From NCBI RefSeq assembly GCF_014836635.1, contig NZ_JACSQL010000002.1, positions 434,001 through 498,000 on the forward strand: 64,000 bases of DNA, read 5' to 3'. This DNA comes from Paenibacillus gallinarum. Its GTDB lineage: Bacteria > Bacillota > Bacilli > Paenibacillales > Paenibacillaceae. The notes beneath the pieces were generated by a model, which was not told the origin of the DNA, made no database searches, and saw only the letters and a program-made list of their open reading frames with translations. This document shows positions 44,671 through 53,813 of this stretch, piece after piece. Within the stretch, counting starts at the first letter, position 1. Each line of letters opens with the position of its first letter. Both the position numbers and the translations under genes were made by a program.

Positions 44671-46716
44671 ATGTTGTTAGAAGAAACATCGGTGAAGCAA
44701 GTTAGCGGCGTGAGTGCTCTTAAAGAAGAAGAGCTTCACGCCTTTGGCATTTATACTGTGAAAGATTTGCTTGAGTATTATCCTTTCCGTTATGAGGATT
44801 ACCGTTTGCGTTCTTTAACAGAGGTGAAAGATGGGGATCGGGTAACGGTTCAGGCGAAAATCATGGGTGTACCTGTATTGCAGCGATATGGTCGCAAGTC
44901 GAGACTTACTTGCCGGATGATGGCAGAAGATTTTATGTTCTCAGCGACATGGTTTAATCGTCATTTTCTGAAAGATCAGCTAACGCCTAATCGGGAAATT
45001 ACACTGACGGGAAAATGGGATCAGAAACGAATGCAGCTTACCGTCTCGGAGTCCGAATTTCCAGACAAAGGTGCAGTACGTACCGGCTCTGTGCAGCCTG
45101 TCTATTCTATAGGTGGGAAAATGACGCAGAATTGGCTGCGGAAGACCATTAACCAAGCCCTTCAGCAATTTGGTGACCTTGTACCGGAACTGCTTCCTGC
45201 TGAACTGCTTAGTAAATATAACCTCATGCCTCGTAAACGGGCTATCGCACTGATTCATCAACCTGGTGATCCGCAGTCAGGTCAAGAGGCACGTAGACGT
45301 ATGGTATACGAGGAACTCTTTTTATTTCAACTAAAAATGCAGGCTTTTCGTGCTATAAATCGAGGGAAAAGTGATGGAGTCGTACATACCGTTCCCAATA
45401 GCACCATTCGAGAGTTTGTTCGCAGTTTACCTTTTGAGCTTACGGATGCTCAGAAACGAGTAGAGCTGGAAATATTGCATGATATGCGCTCTCCGCACTG
45501 CATGAACCGTTTGCTTCAAGGAGATGTTGGTTCAGGCAAAACGGTCATTGCTGCTATCGCTTTGTTCGCTGCGGTACGTTCAGGATTTCAGGGGGCATTA
45601 ATGGTACCGACTGAAATACTGGCAGAACAGCATATGCGTTCGCTTGAAAAGCTATTTACTCCTTTTGATATTCAAGTGGCTCTGCTTACAGGAAGCACAC
45701 CCGGCCGTAAACGAAAAGAGATTTTAGCGGGATTGCAAATGGGTCTTATCGACGTGATTGTAGGTACGCATGCTCTTATTCAGGATGATGTGTTTTTCCG
45801 AGATATTGGCCTAGTTGTTACGGATGAACAGCATAGGTTTGGGGTCAATCAGCGCAGTGTACTGCGCCGTAAAGGATACAATCCGGATGTTCTTACGATG
45901 ACAGCTACACCGATTCCGAGAACACTTGCCATCACGGCCTTTGGAGATATTGATGTGTCAACCATCTCAGAACGTCCTAAAGGAAGAATCCCAATCTCTA
46001 CTTACTGGGTGAAGCACGATATGATGGATCGGGTCATCGGTTTTATTACTCGAGAACTGAGTCAAGGTCGTCAAGCGTACCTGATCTGTCCTCTCATTGA
46101 GGAATCAGAGAAGCTCGACGTCCAGAACGCGATTGATCTGCATGTAGCGATGCAGCAAGCTCTTCCTCAGTATCAGGTAGGTCTTTTGCACGGGCGAATG
46201 ACACCCTCAGAGAAAGAAGAGTCGATGCGGCTTTTCTATGAGAATAAGACCCAGATGCTCGTATCCACTACCGTAGTTGAGGTGGGAGTCGATGTACCTA
46301 ATGCAACGCTGATGATTATTATGGATGCAGAGCGATTCGGGCTCTCTCAGCTTCATCAGCTGCGCGGACGTGTGGGAAGGGGTTCTCATGCATCGTATTG
46401 CATACTTATTGCAGATCCCAAGTCAGAGATAGGCCAAGAGCGAATGAAGGTTATGACAGAAACGGAAGATGGATTTGAAGTTTCACGACGGGATCTGGAT
46501 TTGCGGGGACCAGGGGATTTCTTTGGAACGAAGCAAAGTGGTATGCCTGATTTTAAAATTGCAGACATGGTCAGTGATTTTGAAGTGCTTGAGGTAGCCC
46601 GTGATGATGCAGCTTCACTCGTATCTAGTGAATCATTCTGGACTTCCCCTGGATACGAGGCGCTGCGAGGTTTCTTGCAAAAGGAACAAATTTTCCAAGG
46701 CGATATCATGGATTAA
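44671..46716 (+). CDS. recG: ATP-dependent DNA helicase RecG
   Basis: A 681-aa RecG that regresses stalled forks and processes Holliday junctions. An N-terminal wedge/OB domain is followed by helicase motifs: QGDVGSGKTVIA (Walker A), TDEQHRFGV (DEQH), TATPIPRTLA and QLRGRVGRG, plus the RDLDLRGPGDFFGT region near the C-terminus. Starts 15 bp after the DegV gene. Confidence 0.95.
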   Translation: MLLEETSVKQVSGVSALKEEELHAFGIYTVKDLLEYYPFRYEDYRLRSLTEVKDGDRVTVQAKIMGVPVLQRYGRKSRLTCRMMAEDFMFSATWFNRHFLKDQLTPNREITLTGKWDQKRMQLTVSESEFPDKGAVRTGSVQPVYSIGGKMTQNWLRKTINQALQQFGDLVPELLPAELLSKYNLMPRKRAIALIHQPGDPQSGQEARRRMVYEELFLFQLKMQAFRAINRGKSDGVVHTVPNSTIREFVRSLPFELTDAQKRVELEILHDMRSPHCMNRLLQGDVGSGKTVIAAIALFAAVRSGFQGALMVPTEILAEQHMRSLEKLFTPFDIQVALLTGSTPGRKRKEILAGLQMGLIDVIVGTHALIQDDVFFRDIGLVVTDEQHRFGVNQRSVLRRKGYNPDVLTMTATPIPRTLAITAFGDIDVSTISERPKGRIPISTYWVKHDMMDRVIGFITRELSQGRQAYLICPLIEESEKLDVQNAIDLHVAMQQALPQYQVGLLHGRMTPSEKEESMRLFYENKTQMLVSTTVVEVGVDVPNATLMIIMDAERFGLSQLHQLRGRVGRGSHASYCILIADPKSEIGQERMKVMTETEDGFEVSRRDLDLRGPGDFFGTKQSGMPDFKIADMVSDFEVLEVARDDAASLVSSESFWTSPGYEALRGFLQKEQIFQGDIMD

Positions 46717-46803
46717 GAATGTTTATAAAATAGAGGTCAAGTGGACGTGCACTACTCGCATATAGTAGTGAGGGACTACAATATGCGGGAGGTGTAACGT
46801 TCT

Positions 46804-47091
46804 TTGAGCTATCAAAAATATGGCATTAGTCCGCAGCTGGTGGAGCGCATCAAGACAAAAATGAAAAATCCGGCAGCGAAGGAACGAGTTAAATTGCTAG
46901 TTGATGGAGTTACAAAATCGGATCTTCAGAATAGTGCCAAAGTAAGACGACTGGTAAAATCGTCTGCTGCTATATTGAATGAGAAGTTTTCGCCGGCGGA
47001 TGAGGAGCGTTTTGTCAAATTTGTTGTTGACCAAAAAATAGATCCGAACAATACCTTGCATCTTATTAAACTATGGGGAATGTTTCGCTGA
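46804..47091 (+). CDS. spoVIF: Stage VI sporulation protein F
   Basis: A 95-aa SpoVIF (YjcC) family protein with the AKVRRLVKSSAAILNEKFS core. SpoVIF is a mother-cell protein needed for late coat assembly in B. subtilis. The start is TTG 46804, 10 bases after GGGAGGTG. The GCATATAGTA element upstream recalls a SigK -10, but no -35 at proper spacing was found. Its position after recG differs from B. subtilis. Confidence 0.88.
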   Translation: MSYQKYGISPQLVERIKTKMKNPAAKERVKLLVDGVTKSDLQNSAKVRRLVKSSAAILNEKFSPADEERFVKFVVDQKIDPNNTLHLIKLWGMFR

Positions 47092-47159
47092 ATAGGGTGC
47101 TAGTTGATCCGTTTAAACTGTTGATCTGAAATGATGTCTTGCATTTTGTGCGGAAAAAA

Positions 47160-47206
47160 CTACAAAAAAGAGGTGCTGAACTCATTCAGCACCTCTTTTT
47201 TTGTAG
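47160..47206. terminator. Bidirectional terminator between spoVIF and the SRAP gene
   Basis: AAAAAGAGGTGCTGAA and TTCAGCACCTCTTTTT pair around CTCA, with T-runs on both strands. Confidence 0.93.
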
Positions 47207-47244
47207 TTATCGTTTGAATTTAATCTAGGCTACGTTCGTTTTTG

Positions 47245-47919
47245 TTATACCGGTGAGATCAGCTCGATGCTGTCATTCGCTACCTTGCCCACGGCAGCGG
47301 ACACCGGATAAGCCTGCATCTGACTCGCAGGATAGGGGACAAGCAGTGGAGATATCTCTTCTGGGCGCTGAGCCGATCGATTCAGCCACCGATCTTCCTG
47401 TCCCGCAGGGATGACAACAGGCATCCGATCATGAATCGGAGACATAAGAGAATTGGGCCTTGTGGTAATGATGGTGCAGCTGCTTACTTTTTGCCCTTCC
47501 GGGTTTATCCATATGTCATATAATCCTGCGAAACTAAAAATACCTTTGTCTTCCATTGTGAGTCGAAAGGGTACCTTTTTTCCATTCTCCTGCTTTTGCC
47601 ATTCATAGAAACCATCGGCTGGTATAAGGCAGCGTTTACGAAGAAAGGACTCACGAAAGGCAGGTTTCTCGAGAAGAGTCTCGCTGCGAGCATTGATTAA
47701 TTTACTGCCGATGCTGATATCTTTTGCCCAGTGAGGGATCAGTCCCCAGCGGAGTGTACCCGCTCTTCGTCTTGTACCATCATGTATAACCGCAACAACC
47801 TGCTGGGTTGGCGCAATATTATAGCGGGGGCGGTAATCTATATATTCTGGAATATCATCAAGCATATAACGAAGCATCAATTCTTCCATCGTGACACCAA
47901 GGGTGAATCTTCCGCACAA
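47245..47919 (-). CDS. SRAP / HMCES-like abasic-site protein
   Basis: A 224-aa SOS response-associated peptidase (YedK/HMCES family), which crosslinks abasic sites in ssDNA through Cys2. The catalytic set is visible: CGRF at the start, NARSET, FYEW and HDRMPVV. I put the start at TTG 47917-47919 because the chemistry needs Cys as residue 2, and AAGGTG lies 8 bases upstream. The GTG three codons earlier would bury the Cys at residue 5. No SOS box is seen in front of this gene. Confidence 0.9.
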   Translation of the reverse strand: MCGRFTLGVTMEELMLRYMLDDIPEYIDYRPRYNIAPTQQVVAVIHDGTRRRAGTLRWGLIPHWAKDISIGSKLINARSETLLEKPAFRESFLRKRCLIPADGFYEWQKQENGKKVPFRLTMEDKGIFSFAGLYDIWINPEGQKVSSCTIITTRPNSLMSPIHDRMPVVIPAGQEDRWLNRSAQRPEEISPLLVPYPASQMQAYPVSAAVGKVANDSIELISPV

Positions 47920-47994
47920 AGTTAGCACACCTTCCGTTTTTGTATCAGTATAACGTATGACTCCTTAGAAAACCTGTTTTGAAGATGCAGCAGG

Positions 47995-48330
47995 TTAGTT
48001 AGCATAAACATCAATAATATGTCTCATTCGAACATCATGGAGTCCGGCCAGGTCCTGTATACGAATCGTTCTTCCTGCCTGATCAAATTTGACAACGGTT
48101 CCGGTAAGATGGACATCTTCCCACTCATCGAACAAGACGATCGTCACAGGCTCTTTTAACATCAGTGACTCGGCAAGTAGACGTGACATTTCCTCGAACG
48201 CTTGAGGATCAAGGATCGGCCGGGACCTGGGAGCTAATTTTTGCTGATGTTGTACATAAGCTTCACGATGTTCGGGAAGCATCATTCGCGAGGATTCAAA
48301 TAATCCGTTTTGCTGTAATTTTTTACTCAT
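47995..48330 (-). CDS. YolD-like protein
   Basis: A 111-aa YolD family protein (the WEDVHLTGTVVKFDQAGRTI block is typical). YolD genes accompany UvrX-type Y-family polymerases in Bacillales and have been compared with UmuD-like partners. Its start overlaps the polymerase stop by 4 bp, so they are translated together and share the upstream SOS box. Confidence 0.88.
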   Translation of the reverse strand: MSKKLQQNGLFESSRMMLPEHREAYVQHQQKLAPRSRPILDPQAFEEMSRLLAESLMLKEPVTIVLFDEWEDVHLTGTVVKFDQAGRTIRIQDLAGLHDVRMRHIIDVYAN

Positions 48331-49568
48331 CGATAGTGACCTCCAATTTTGCGGGAACGATCATGTATCTGACCTGCATGCTCAAGAGAAGAAGCACGAA
48401 TAATAGCAGTGTCTCCAAACTTACGTTTGATCGCATCGGTTACTTTATCAAGTTCCCGTTGTTGTTCCCGGTTATCGAACCAGGTTAATTGATACTCCGT
48501 GTCGGGGATCAGCTCTGTAAGAGATACACCCACTCTTCTTACGGGCTGGCCATCCCAGTAGCGCTGGAATAACTCACTGGCTGCTTTATAAACTTCTACG
48601 GTAATTTGCGTGGGTTCCTTTATTTTCATTTGTCTGGAAAACCCGGTGGGTCTGTCAAAATCAATTCCTCGGCAGCCGACAGATACAACATGGCCCATAA
48701 GTCCTTTCTCCCGGGCCCGCCTTGCAACAAGTTCAGCTAGTTCCAACAGGACAACACGAATCTCTGACCATGTAGTGTAGTCTCTCGGAAGGGTCATTTG
48801 ATGACCGATTCCTTTTTGTTGCTGCATAAAAGTGCTGGGTCTTACAGGCGAATCATCTATTCCGTTCGCGATACGCCATAAGACTTCGCCATTGACACCC
48901 CAACGGTCACGCAGACGAGGGAGAGGAGTGCGTGCTAAATCCCCAATCGTATGAATACCCATCTTATAAAAATGATGAGCCATTCTCGACCCGACCATAA
49001 ACATGTCTCGAATAGGCATGGACCATAGTTTCTCAGCTATATCTTCCTTCGGAATAATATAGATCCCTGTCTTATTTTTCTTAGCAAACAAATCACAGGC
49101 CATCTTGCTCACGACCTTGGTATCGCTGATTCCGATCCGTACCCGCACTCCGGTTTCAAGCCAAACTTGCTGCTGGATCTGGCGGGCGATTTCTTCTGGT
49201 GTACCGAATAGCCTTAGACTGCCCGTTACATCGAGAAATTGTTCATCAATACTGTAGGGCTCCACAAGATCCGTATAGGATTGAAAAATACTTGTAATAT
49301 GGAGAGAAACCCGGATGTATTCTGCCATTCGAGGTTTCACTACAACAACATCCGGGCATTTGGCGATTGCATCTGACAATCGCTCAGCTGTTGTAATTCC
49401 GTAGGTCTTGGCCAGTGGACAGGCTGCAAGAATAATTCCGGACCTGCGAGCGGGATCACCAGCAACGACAAGGGGGCGATTTGTATACTCGGGATGGGCT
49501 GACTTCTCCACACTGGCATAAAAGGACTGACAGTCAGCCAGCATGATCACACGTTTTTTTCGCTCCAT
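48327..49568 (-). CDS. Y-family DNA polymerase, UvrX/YqjW type
   Basis: A 413-aa translesion polymerase. Palm residues are in MLADCQSFYASVEKSA and YSIDEQFLDVTG; the latter is the SIDEQFLD variant of UvrX/YqjW rather than the SIDEAYLD of DinB. Helix-hairpin-helix, thumb and little-finger regions follow at normal length. A LexA-type box lies 39-50 bp upstream, so the gene is most likely induced by DNA damage. GGAG with 9-base spacing precedes the ATG. Confidence 0.92.
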   Translation of the reverse strand: MERKKRVIMLADCQSFYASVEKSAHPEYTNRPLVVAGDPARRSGIILAACPLAKTYGITTAERLSDAIAKCPDVVVVKPRMAEYIRVSLHITSIFQSYTDLVEPYSIDEQFLDVTGSLRLFGTPEEIARQIQQQVWLETGVRVRIGISDTKVVSKMACDLFAKKNKTGIYIIPKEDIAEKLWSMPIRDMFMVGSRMAHHFYKMGIHTIGDLARTPLPRLRDRWGVNGEVLWRIANGIDDSPVRPSTFMQQQKGIGHQMTLPRDYTTWSEIRVVLLELAELVARRAREKGLMGHVVSVGCRGIDFDRPTGFSRQMKIKEPTQITVEVYKAASELFQRYWDGQPVRRVGVSLTELIPDTEYQLTWFDNREQQRELDKVTDAIKRKFGDTAIIRASSLEHAGQIHDRSRKIGGHYR

Positions 49569-49606
49569 AAGACCATACTCCTCTCCTCTTCATTCGCTCT
49601 ATTACA

Positions 49607-49618
49607 GAACACATGTTC
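49607..49618 (-). promoter_or_regulatory. LexA (DinR) SOS box of the Y-family polymerase operon
   Basis: GAACACATGTTC fits the Bacillus SOS box core GAAC-N4-GTTC. It lies 39-50 bp before the polymerase start codon, next to the AT-rich palindrome TTCTTAT/ATAAGAA. Confidence 0.85.
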
Positions 49619-49619
49619 T

Positions 49620-50374
49620 TATTTTATAAGAATAACGGAGAAATATACATACAGCAACCGGAATTTTTTTGAAAAGAGATGAAATTTCCTGAAATGCTCA
49701 GAAAGTATTAGAAATTAGGAAAAAGGACTCGGTTTTTAACATAAAGAGCGAGAGATTTGAGACCAGGGAGTCAGAAATGAGGGAATTATAAGCAGAATGT
49801 AAAGGAATATTAAATAAATTTGTCCTGGATACAGGACCATACGGTTCTTTTCAAAAGTTTGATATTTCAAGAATGCTGGTATATCAAGGCTTTTCACGTT
49901 TTAGATATCGGACTATAGTATCAATTTTGTAATAACTATGGTTAAATTTGTAAACAAAGAACAACTTTAGGTTATTACATGCGTTACATTATATAGACAG
50001 GAGGGAAGGAGAATAGGGCTGTAACTACTGATGAGTAAGGCTTTTTCTTGATTATTGAAGAGGAATTCAGGTATTGCTTTGGTGTAGACAGAGTAGTAAA
50101 AGAAAATTGGGTTTTTAGGATGGTCGGACCCTAAACCCAGGATAATAGTTTTGAAACTGGGCAATATTATCCAATCTATCTTTCCTTCCATTTGCCTAGT
50201 TACAAAAGGGAAAGCTTGGCGATATAGTTAATAGAGAAGTTACAGACATTCGCCAAACGACAGAATCCGATTCTGCATTGCAGGCGATCTGTAAAATAAG
50301 GGAGGCATTGCAATTATCGTTTTTGCCTTACGATGACTAAGAATGATTTTTAGAAGTGGAGCGAACCAGGAACC
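49620..50374. other. 755-bp noncoding region before the polysaccharide cluster, rich in inverted repeats
   Basis: No plausible gene is seen. Inverted repeats in the second half: GGGTTT...AAACCC (50110-50138), GGATAATA/TATTATCC (50140-50172), TTGGCGA/TCGCCAA (50216-50256) and CAGAAT/ATTCTG (50261-50275). GCATTGCA occurs twice just after. The arrangement suggests a long structured 5' leader or a multi-operator control region. No GEMM or other known riboswitch consensus was recognised. Confidence 0.5.
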
Positions 50375-52597
50375 ATGAGCAGACGACAGAGAAAACGATT
50401 TGCCTTAGGCATCTTAATTGGCATTCTTATTTTTGGCGGCGGAGGATGGGCTTTATACTCGTACATGAAACCAGCGCAAAACACTTTTACAGCAGAAGAC
50501 GGAACGAAAATGAAATTCAAAACCGAAGGCAATCAGTTCTTACAATACAGCCAGGAAGGAAAATGGCAGGAACTGTTTGTGAAGGGTGTTAACCTGGGTT
50601 CAACGAAACCAGGTCATTATCCAGGTGAATTTCCGCTTGTAAGAGAAGATTATCTTAGATGGTTTCAAGAGATTGAAGATATGGGCGCAAATGTAATCCG
50701 AATCTATACGGTTCATCAGCCCGTATTTTATTCAGCGCTTGCAGAATATAACAAAGGCAAGGAACATCCGCTGTACTTCATGCAAGGAATCTGGTCACCA
50801 GAAGAACAGTTGATTGAGCAAAGGGACGCTTTTGCTGAAGGAATTGAAGAAAAATTTAAAGCAGAAATAAAAAAAGCAGTATCAGCAGTCTATGGAGATG
50901 CGGATATCCCGCATGTGAATGGAGAATCAAGTGGTAAGTACAAGGTGAATGTGGGCCAGTACTTGCTAGCATGGCATCTGGGGACCGAGTGGGACCCGCA
51001 GATGGTAGAGGACACAAATAACAAGTATTCGGATCATCCTCGTTACGAGGGAGAACACATTTCTGGTACAAAAGAGGCAAGCCCATTCGAGAACTGGCTT
51101 GCTGAGCTGCTGGATGAAGTAGCGAAGGAAGAGCAGAAATACGGATGGGAACACCCTTTAACTTTTACCAACTGGGTCACGACCGATGTGCTTGAACATC
51201 CAGGCGAGCCTCTATTTGAAGAAGATTTGGTAAGCGTAGATGCGAGACATATTGAACCCGTGAATTGGCAAGGCGGTTATTTTGCAGCCTATCACGTCTA
51301 TCCTTATTATCCAGACTTCTTCCGTACAGACAAAACGCTGCAGACGATAAAAGATGAACAAGGGGAATACAACACGTACAAAGCGTACTTACGTAAGCTT
51401 AAATCCGAGTTTCCCGATCTACCTATAATGATTACAGAATACGGAGTTCCGTCTTCTCTCGGAATATCTCATTATGGTCCCGGAGGAAAAGATCAAGGCG
51501 GTCATAATGAGCAGCAGCAAGGCGAGATTAACCAGTCGCTAACCAAGGACATTTTTGATGAAGGATATGCCGGAGCTGTTCTCTTCATGTGGCAGGATGA
51601 GTGGTTTAAGAAAACGTGGAATACAATGCCGCTTGAAATTCCTGCAGATCGTAAAGCTTACTGGCTGAACGTACTCACGAATGAGAAAATGTTTGGCATT
51701 CTCGCCATGGAAGCAGGTAAACAAAACCAGCTGTATATCGATGGAAAACTGGATGAGTGGTCCAAGCTTCCGGCTGAACAAATTCAGCTTTGGCAGGGCA
51801 ACACAGAAGGTATTGAGAGTATTCAATTAACTCATGATGAAGCTTACCTATATATGGGGATTACGCTTGATGAACCATTTGATCCGTCCAAGACGAAGTT
51901 GAATCTCGGTACAGATACGCTTCCTGGCGGCAATCAGCCGCTTGAAGCCCTCCCAGGTAAAACACTGGAAGGCGGGGATCTGGAAACGCTGATTACAATA
52001 GGCAAGGATAAGGAATCGGAAGTAGCGATCGCGAAAAGCTATGACTTTAACCAGCGGTTATATGGACCGCAAGGGTACTGGATGCTGGAGGAGCAGACAA
52101 AGGCTACACCGTCATTTGTTCCTTGGAAGCTGGCCATCAGTCTGATGATGAGTCCGCCTGATACCAAATACGCCCATCCTTATATGGATGAAGTTGTAGG
52201 CCTGTTAAACCGGGGGACAACGAATCCCGATGCTGCTGATTACGATTCACTAACCCTTTGGCAGTACGAAGGAAAGGAAATAGAAGTCCGTATTCCATGG
52301 ATGCTGCTTGGTTTTGGAGATCCGAGTTCACTGCAGGTCATTGATTACAGTCCGTTAACAGAAAATAAAGAATTTCAGACGGTAACAACGGAAGGAATAC
52401 GGCTGATTCCTTGGCTGACTGATCTTAACAGCGGTAACGTATCTTGGCCTGGCGGCACAGAAGATACATTTAATATACAAGACATTCAAGCTTATTCATG
52501 GGACCCATGGGAAACTGTGAATTATAGTGAACGTTTCAAAAAGAGCTATGATCTCATGAAAGAAACGTACTCAGAATTACAAACGCAAGAAAAATAA
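50375..52597 (+). CDS. Membrane-anchored clan-A glycoside hydrolase-like protein with C-terminal CBM-like domain
   Basis: A 740-aa protein with one N-terminal membrane helix (about 9-30) and the rest outside. A TIM-barrel-like domain (about 40-440) carries candidate catalytic acids in the clan-A pattern: Glu205 in WHLGTEWDP (acid/base position) and Glu355 in PIMITEYG (nucleophile position). After about residue 455 a second domain begins with YIDGKLDEWSKLP, a pattern seen in CBM9-like domains. AGTGGAGCG lies upstream of ATG 50375. First gene of the cluster, 16 bp before the next. It may trim or transfer the polymer; I cannot name a GH family. Confidence 0.75.
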   Translation: MSRRQRKRFALGILIGILIFGGGGWALYSYMKPAQNTFTAEDGTKMKFKTEGNQFLQYSQEGKWQELFVKGVNLGSTKPGHYPGEFPLVREDYLRWFQEIEDMGANVIRIYTVHQPVFYSALAEYNKGKEHPLYFMQGIWSPEEQLIEQRDAFAEGIEEKFKAEIKKAVSAVYGDADIPHVNGESSGKYKVNVGQYLLAWHLGTEWDPQMVEDTNNKYSDHPRYEGEHISGTKEASPFENWLAELLDEVAKEEQKYGWEHPLTFTNWVTTDVLEHPGEPLFEEDLVSVDARHIEPVNWQGGYFAAYHVYPYYPDFFRTDKTLQTIKDEQGEYNTYKAYLRKLKSEFPDLPIMITEYGVPSSLGISHYGPGGKDQGGHNEQQQGEINQSLTKDIFDEGYAGAVLFMWQDEWFKKTWNTMPLEIPADRKAYWLNVLTNEKMFGILAMEAGKQNQLYIDGKLDEWSKLPAEQIQLWQGNTEGIESIQLTHDEAYLYMGITLDEPFDPSKTKLNLGTDTLPGGNQPLEALPGKTLEGGDLETLITIGKDKESEVAIAKSYDFNQRLYGPQGYWMLEEQTKATPSFVPWKLAISLMMSPPDTKYAHPYMDEVVGLLNRGTTNPDAADYDSLTLWQYEGKEIEVRIPWMLLGFGDPSSLQVIDYSPLTENKEFQTVTTEGIRLIPWLTDLNSGNVSWPGGTEDTFNIQDIQAYSWDPWETVNYSERFKKSYDLMKETYSELQTQEK

Positions 52598-52613
52598 AGG
52601 AGGATACTTATCC

Positions 52614-53813
52614 ATGTTTTCTAATTTGGCCCTAGCGTACATTTTCCTTTATTTGTGCGCAGGACTCATTGCAGTGGGGATTGGTTTGCTCATAACGATG
52701 AAAACAACCCACAATTCAAAAGAACGCAAGAAAGAAGAGTATGCAAATAAACACAAGGATTACTTCGTTTATGTTCAAGCAAACTTGACGGGGAATGAGA
52801 AACTTCAACTTCCACCAGGAAAATTAACAAAAATTGAAGAGGAAGTCATTATGGATCGTTTGATCGTCATCCATGATCAGATTAAGGGAGAACATGCTGC
52901 GAAACTTCGCGACATAGCAAGGGAATCTGGTTTGATAGCGAAGCAAATGAAACAGCTGGACAGCATCTCCGGTAGCAAAACAATAGAAGCTGCTTACAGG
53001 CTAGGCGGAATACGAGGTTCCGAAGCAACGACAGCCTTGCTGCAAGTGCTAAAAGAAGAAAAAAAGGTAGCACATGCAGTCATATACGCCAGAGCGGTGG
53101 CGAAGTGCGCAGAACGGCCTGCTGAACTGAAAGAGATGCTCAGATATCTCCTTGATAAAGGAAAACCAGTTTATGAACTCGCTGCTGATATTCTGATGGA
53201 AACGAGTCTTACACCGAGTAATCTGTTACAAGAACTGCTTGAATCAGATCACTATAATGATGTGAAAGTGGGACTTGTCGCTTCCTATGCGTATGCATCT
53301 CCAGAAGTGATGCCGGCTGTCATCCGTTTGTTCCGATCCAAGGATGAAACAATACGTACAGATGCGATTAAACTTTATCTAAGCAGAGGTCCTGTACTCA
53401 AGGATCAAACGATGAAAGAATTAATGCGAGATTCAAATCCTGAGGTTAGAACGGCAATGGCAAACGCTCTTGGATCCATCCACACGGAAGACAGTATTCA
53501 GCTGTTACAAAAAGGACTAAGCGATGTAGATATGCTTGTGCGTAATCAAAGTGCAGAAAGTCTTGCGGGACTTGGTGTGCGCGGTTTTGAAGTGCTGTGT
53601 GAAACAGCGGCTACGGCAAGCGGTATGGCTAGAGAAGCAGCTCTTGCCTATACAGAGCGTGCGATGGCTACGGCTGACGGTCAAGAAGAAGTTGAAAAAA
53701 TGATGACGCTGAACAAGAAAAAACTAATCTATCAACGTTATTTCGGAGCTTCACCAAAAGAAAAACAAACTCGCCGTATGTCAGAAGTTATTGGAGGGGA
53801 TTTCACTGCTTAA
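52614..53813 (+). CDS. Membrane-anchored HEAT-repeat protein
   Basis: A 399-aa protein with an N-terminal membrane helix (about 5-28), a charged segment, then helical repeats of HEAT type from about residue 110 to 350 (AAYRLGGIRGSEATTALLQV, PEVRTAMANALGSI, MLVRNQSAESLAGLG). HEAT arrays serve as protein scaffolds. AAAGGAGG precedes ATG 52614. The coding end overlaps the glycosyltransferase frame, so it is probably a structural partner of that enzyme at the inner membrane; this role is inferred. Confidence 0.82.
   Translation: MFSNLALAYIFLYLCAGLIAVGIGLLITMKTTHNSKERKKEEYANKHKDYFVYVQANLTGNEKLQLPPGKLTKIEEEVIMDRLIVIHDQIKGEHAAKLRDIARESGLIAKQMKQLDSISGSKTIEAAYRLGGIRGSEATTALLQVLKEEKKVAHAVIYARAVAKCAERPAELKEMLRYLLDKGKPVYELAADILMETSLTPSNLLQELLESDHYNDVKVGLVASYAYASPEVMPAVIRLFRSKDETIRTDAIKLYLSRGPVLKDQTMKELMRDSNPEVRTAMANALGSIHTEDSIQLLQKGLSDVDMLVRNQSAESLAGLGVRGFEVLCETAATASGMAREAALAYTERAMATADGQEEVEKMMTLNKKKLIYQRYFGASPKEKQTRRMSEVIGGDFTA

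Noticed and set aside
46740-46803. SigK promoter for spoVIF
   Set aside because: CATATAGTA resembles a SigK -10, but no -35 AC element at the usual spacing was found.
49967-49992. WalR box before the polysaccharide cluster (TGTAAC and TGTAAT on the reverse strand)
   Set aside because: The half-sites are separated by 3 bp, not 5.
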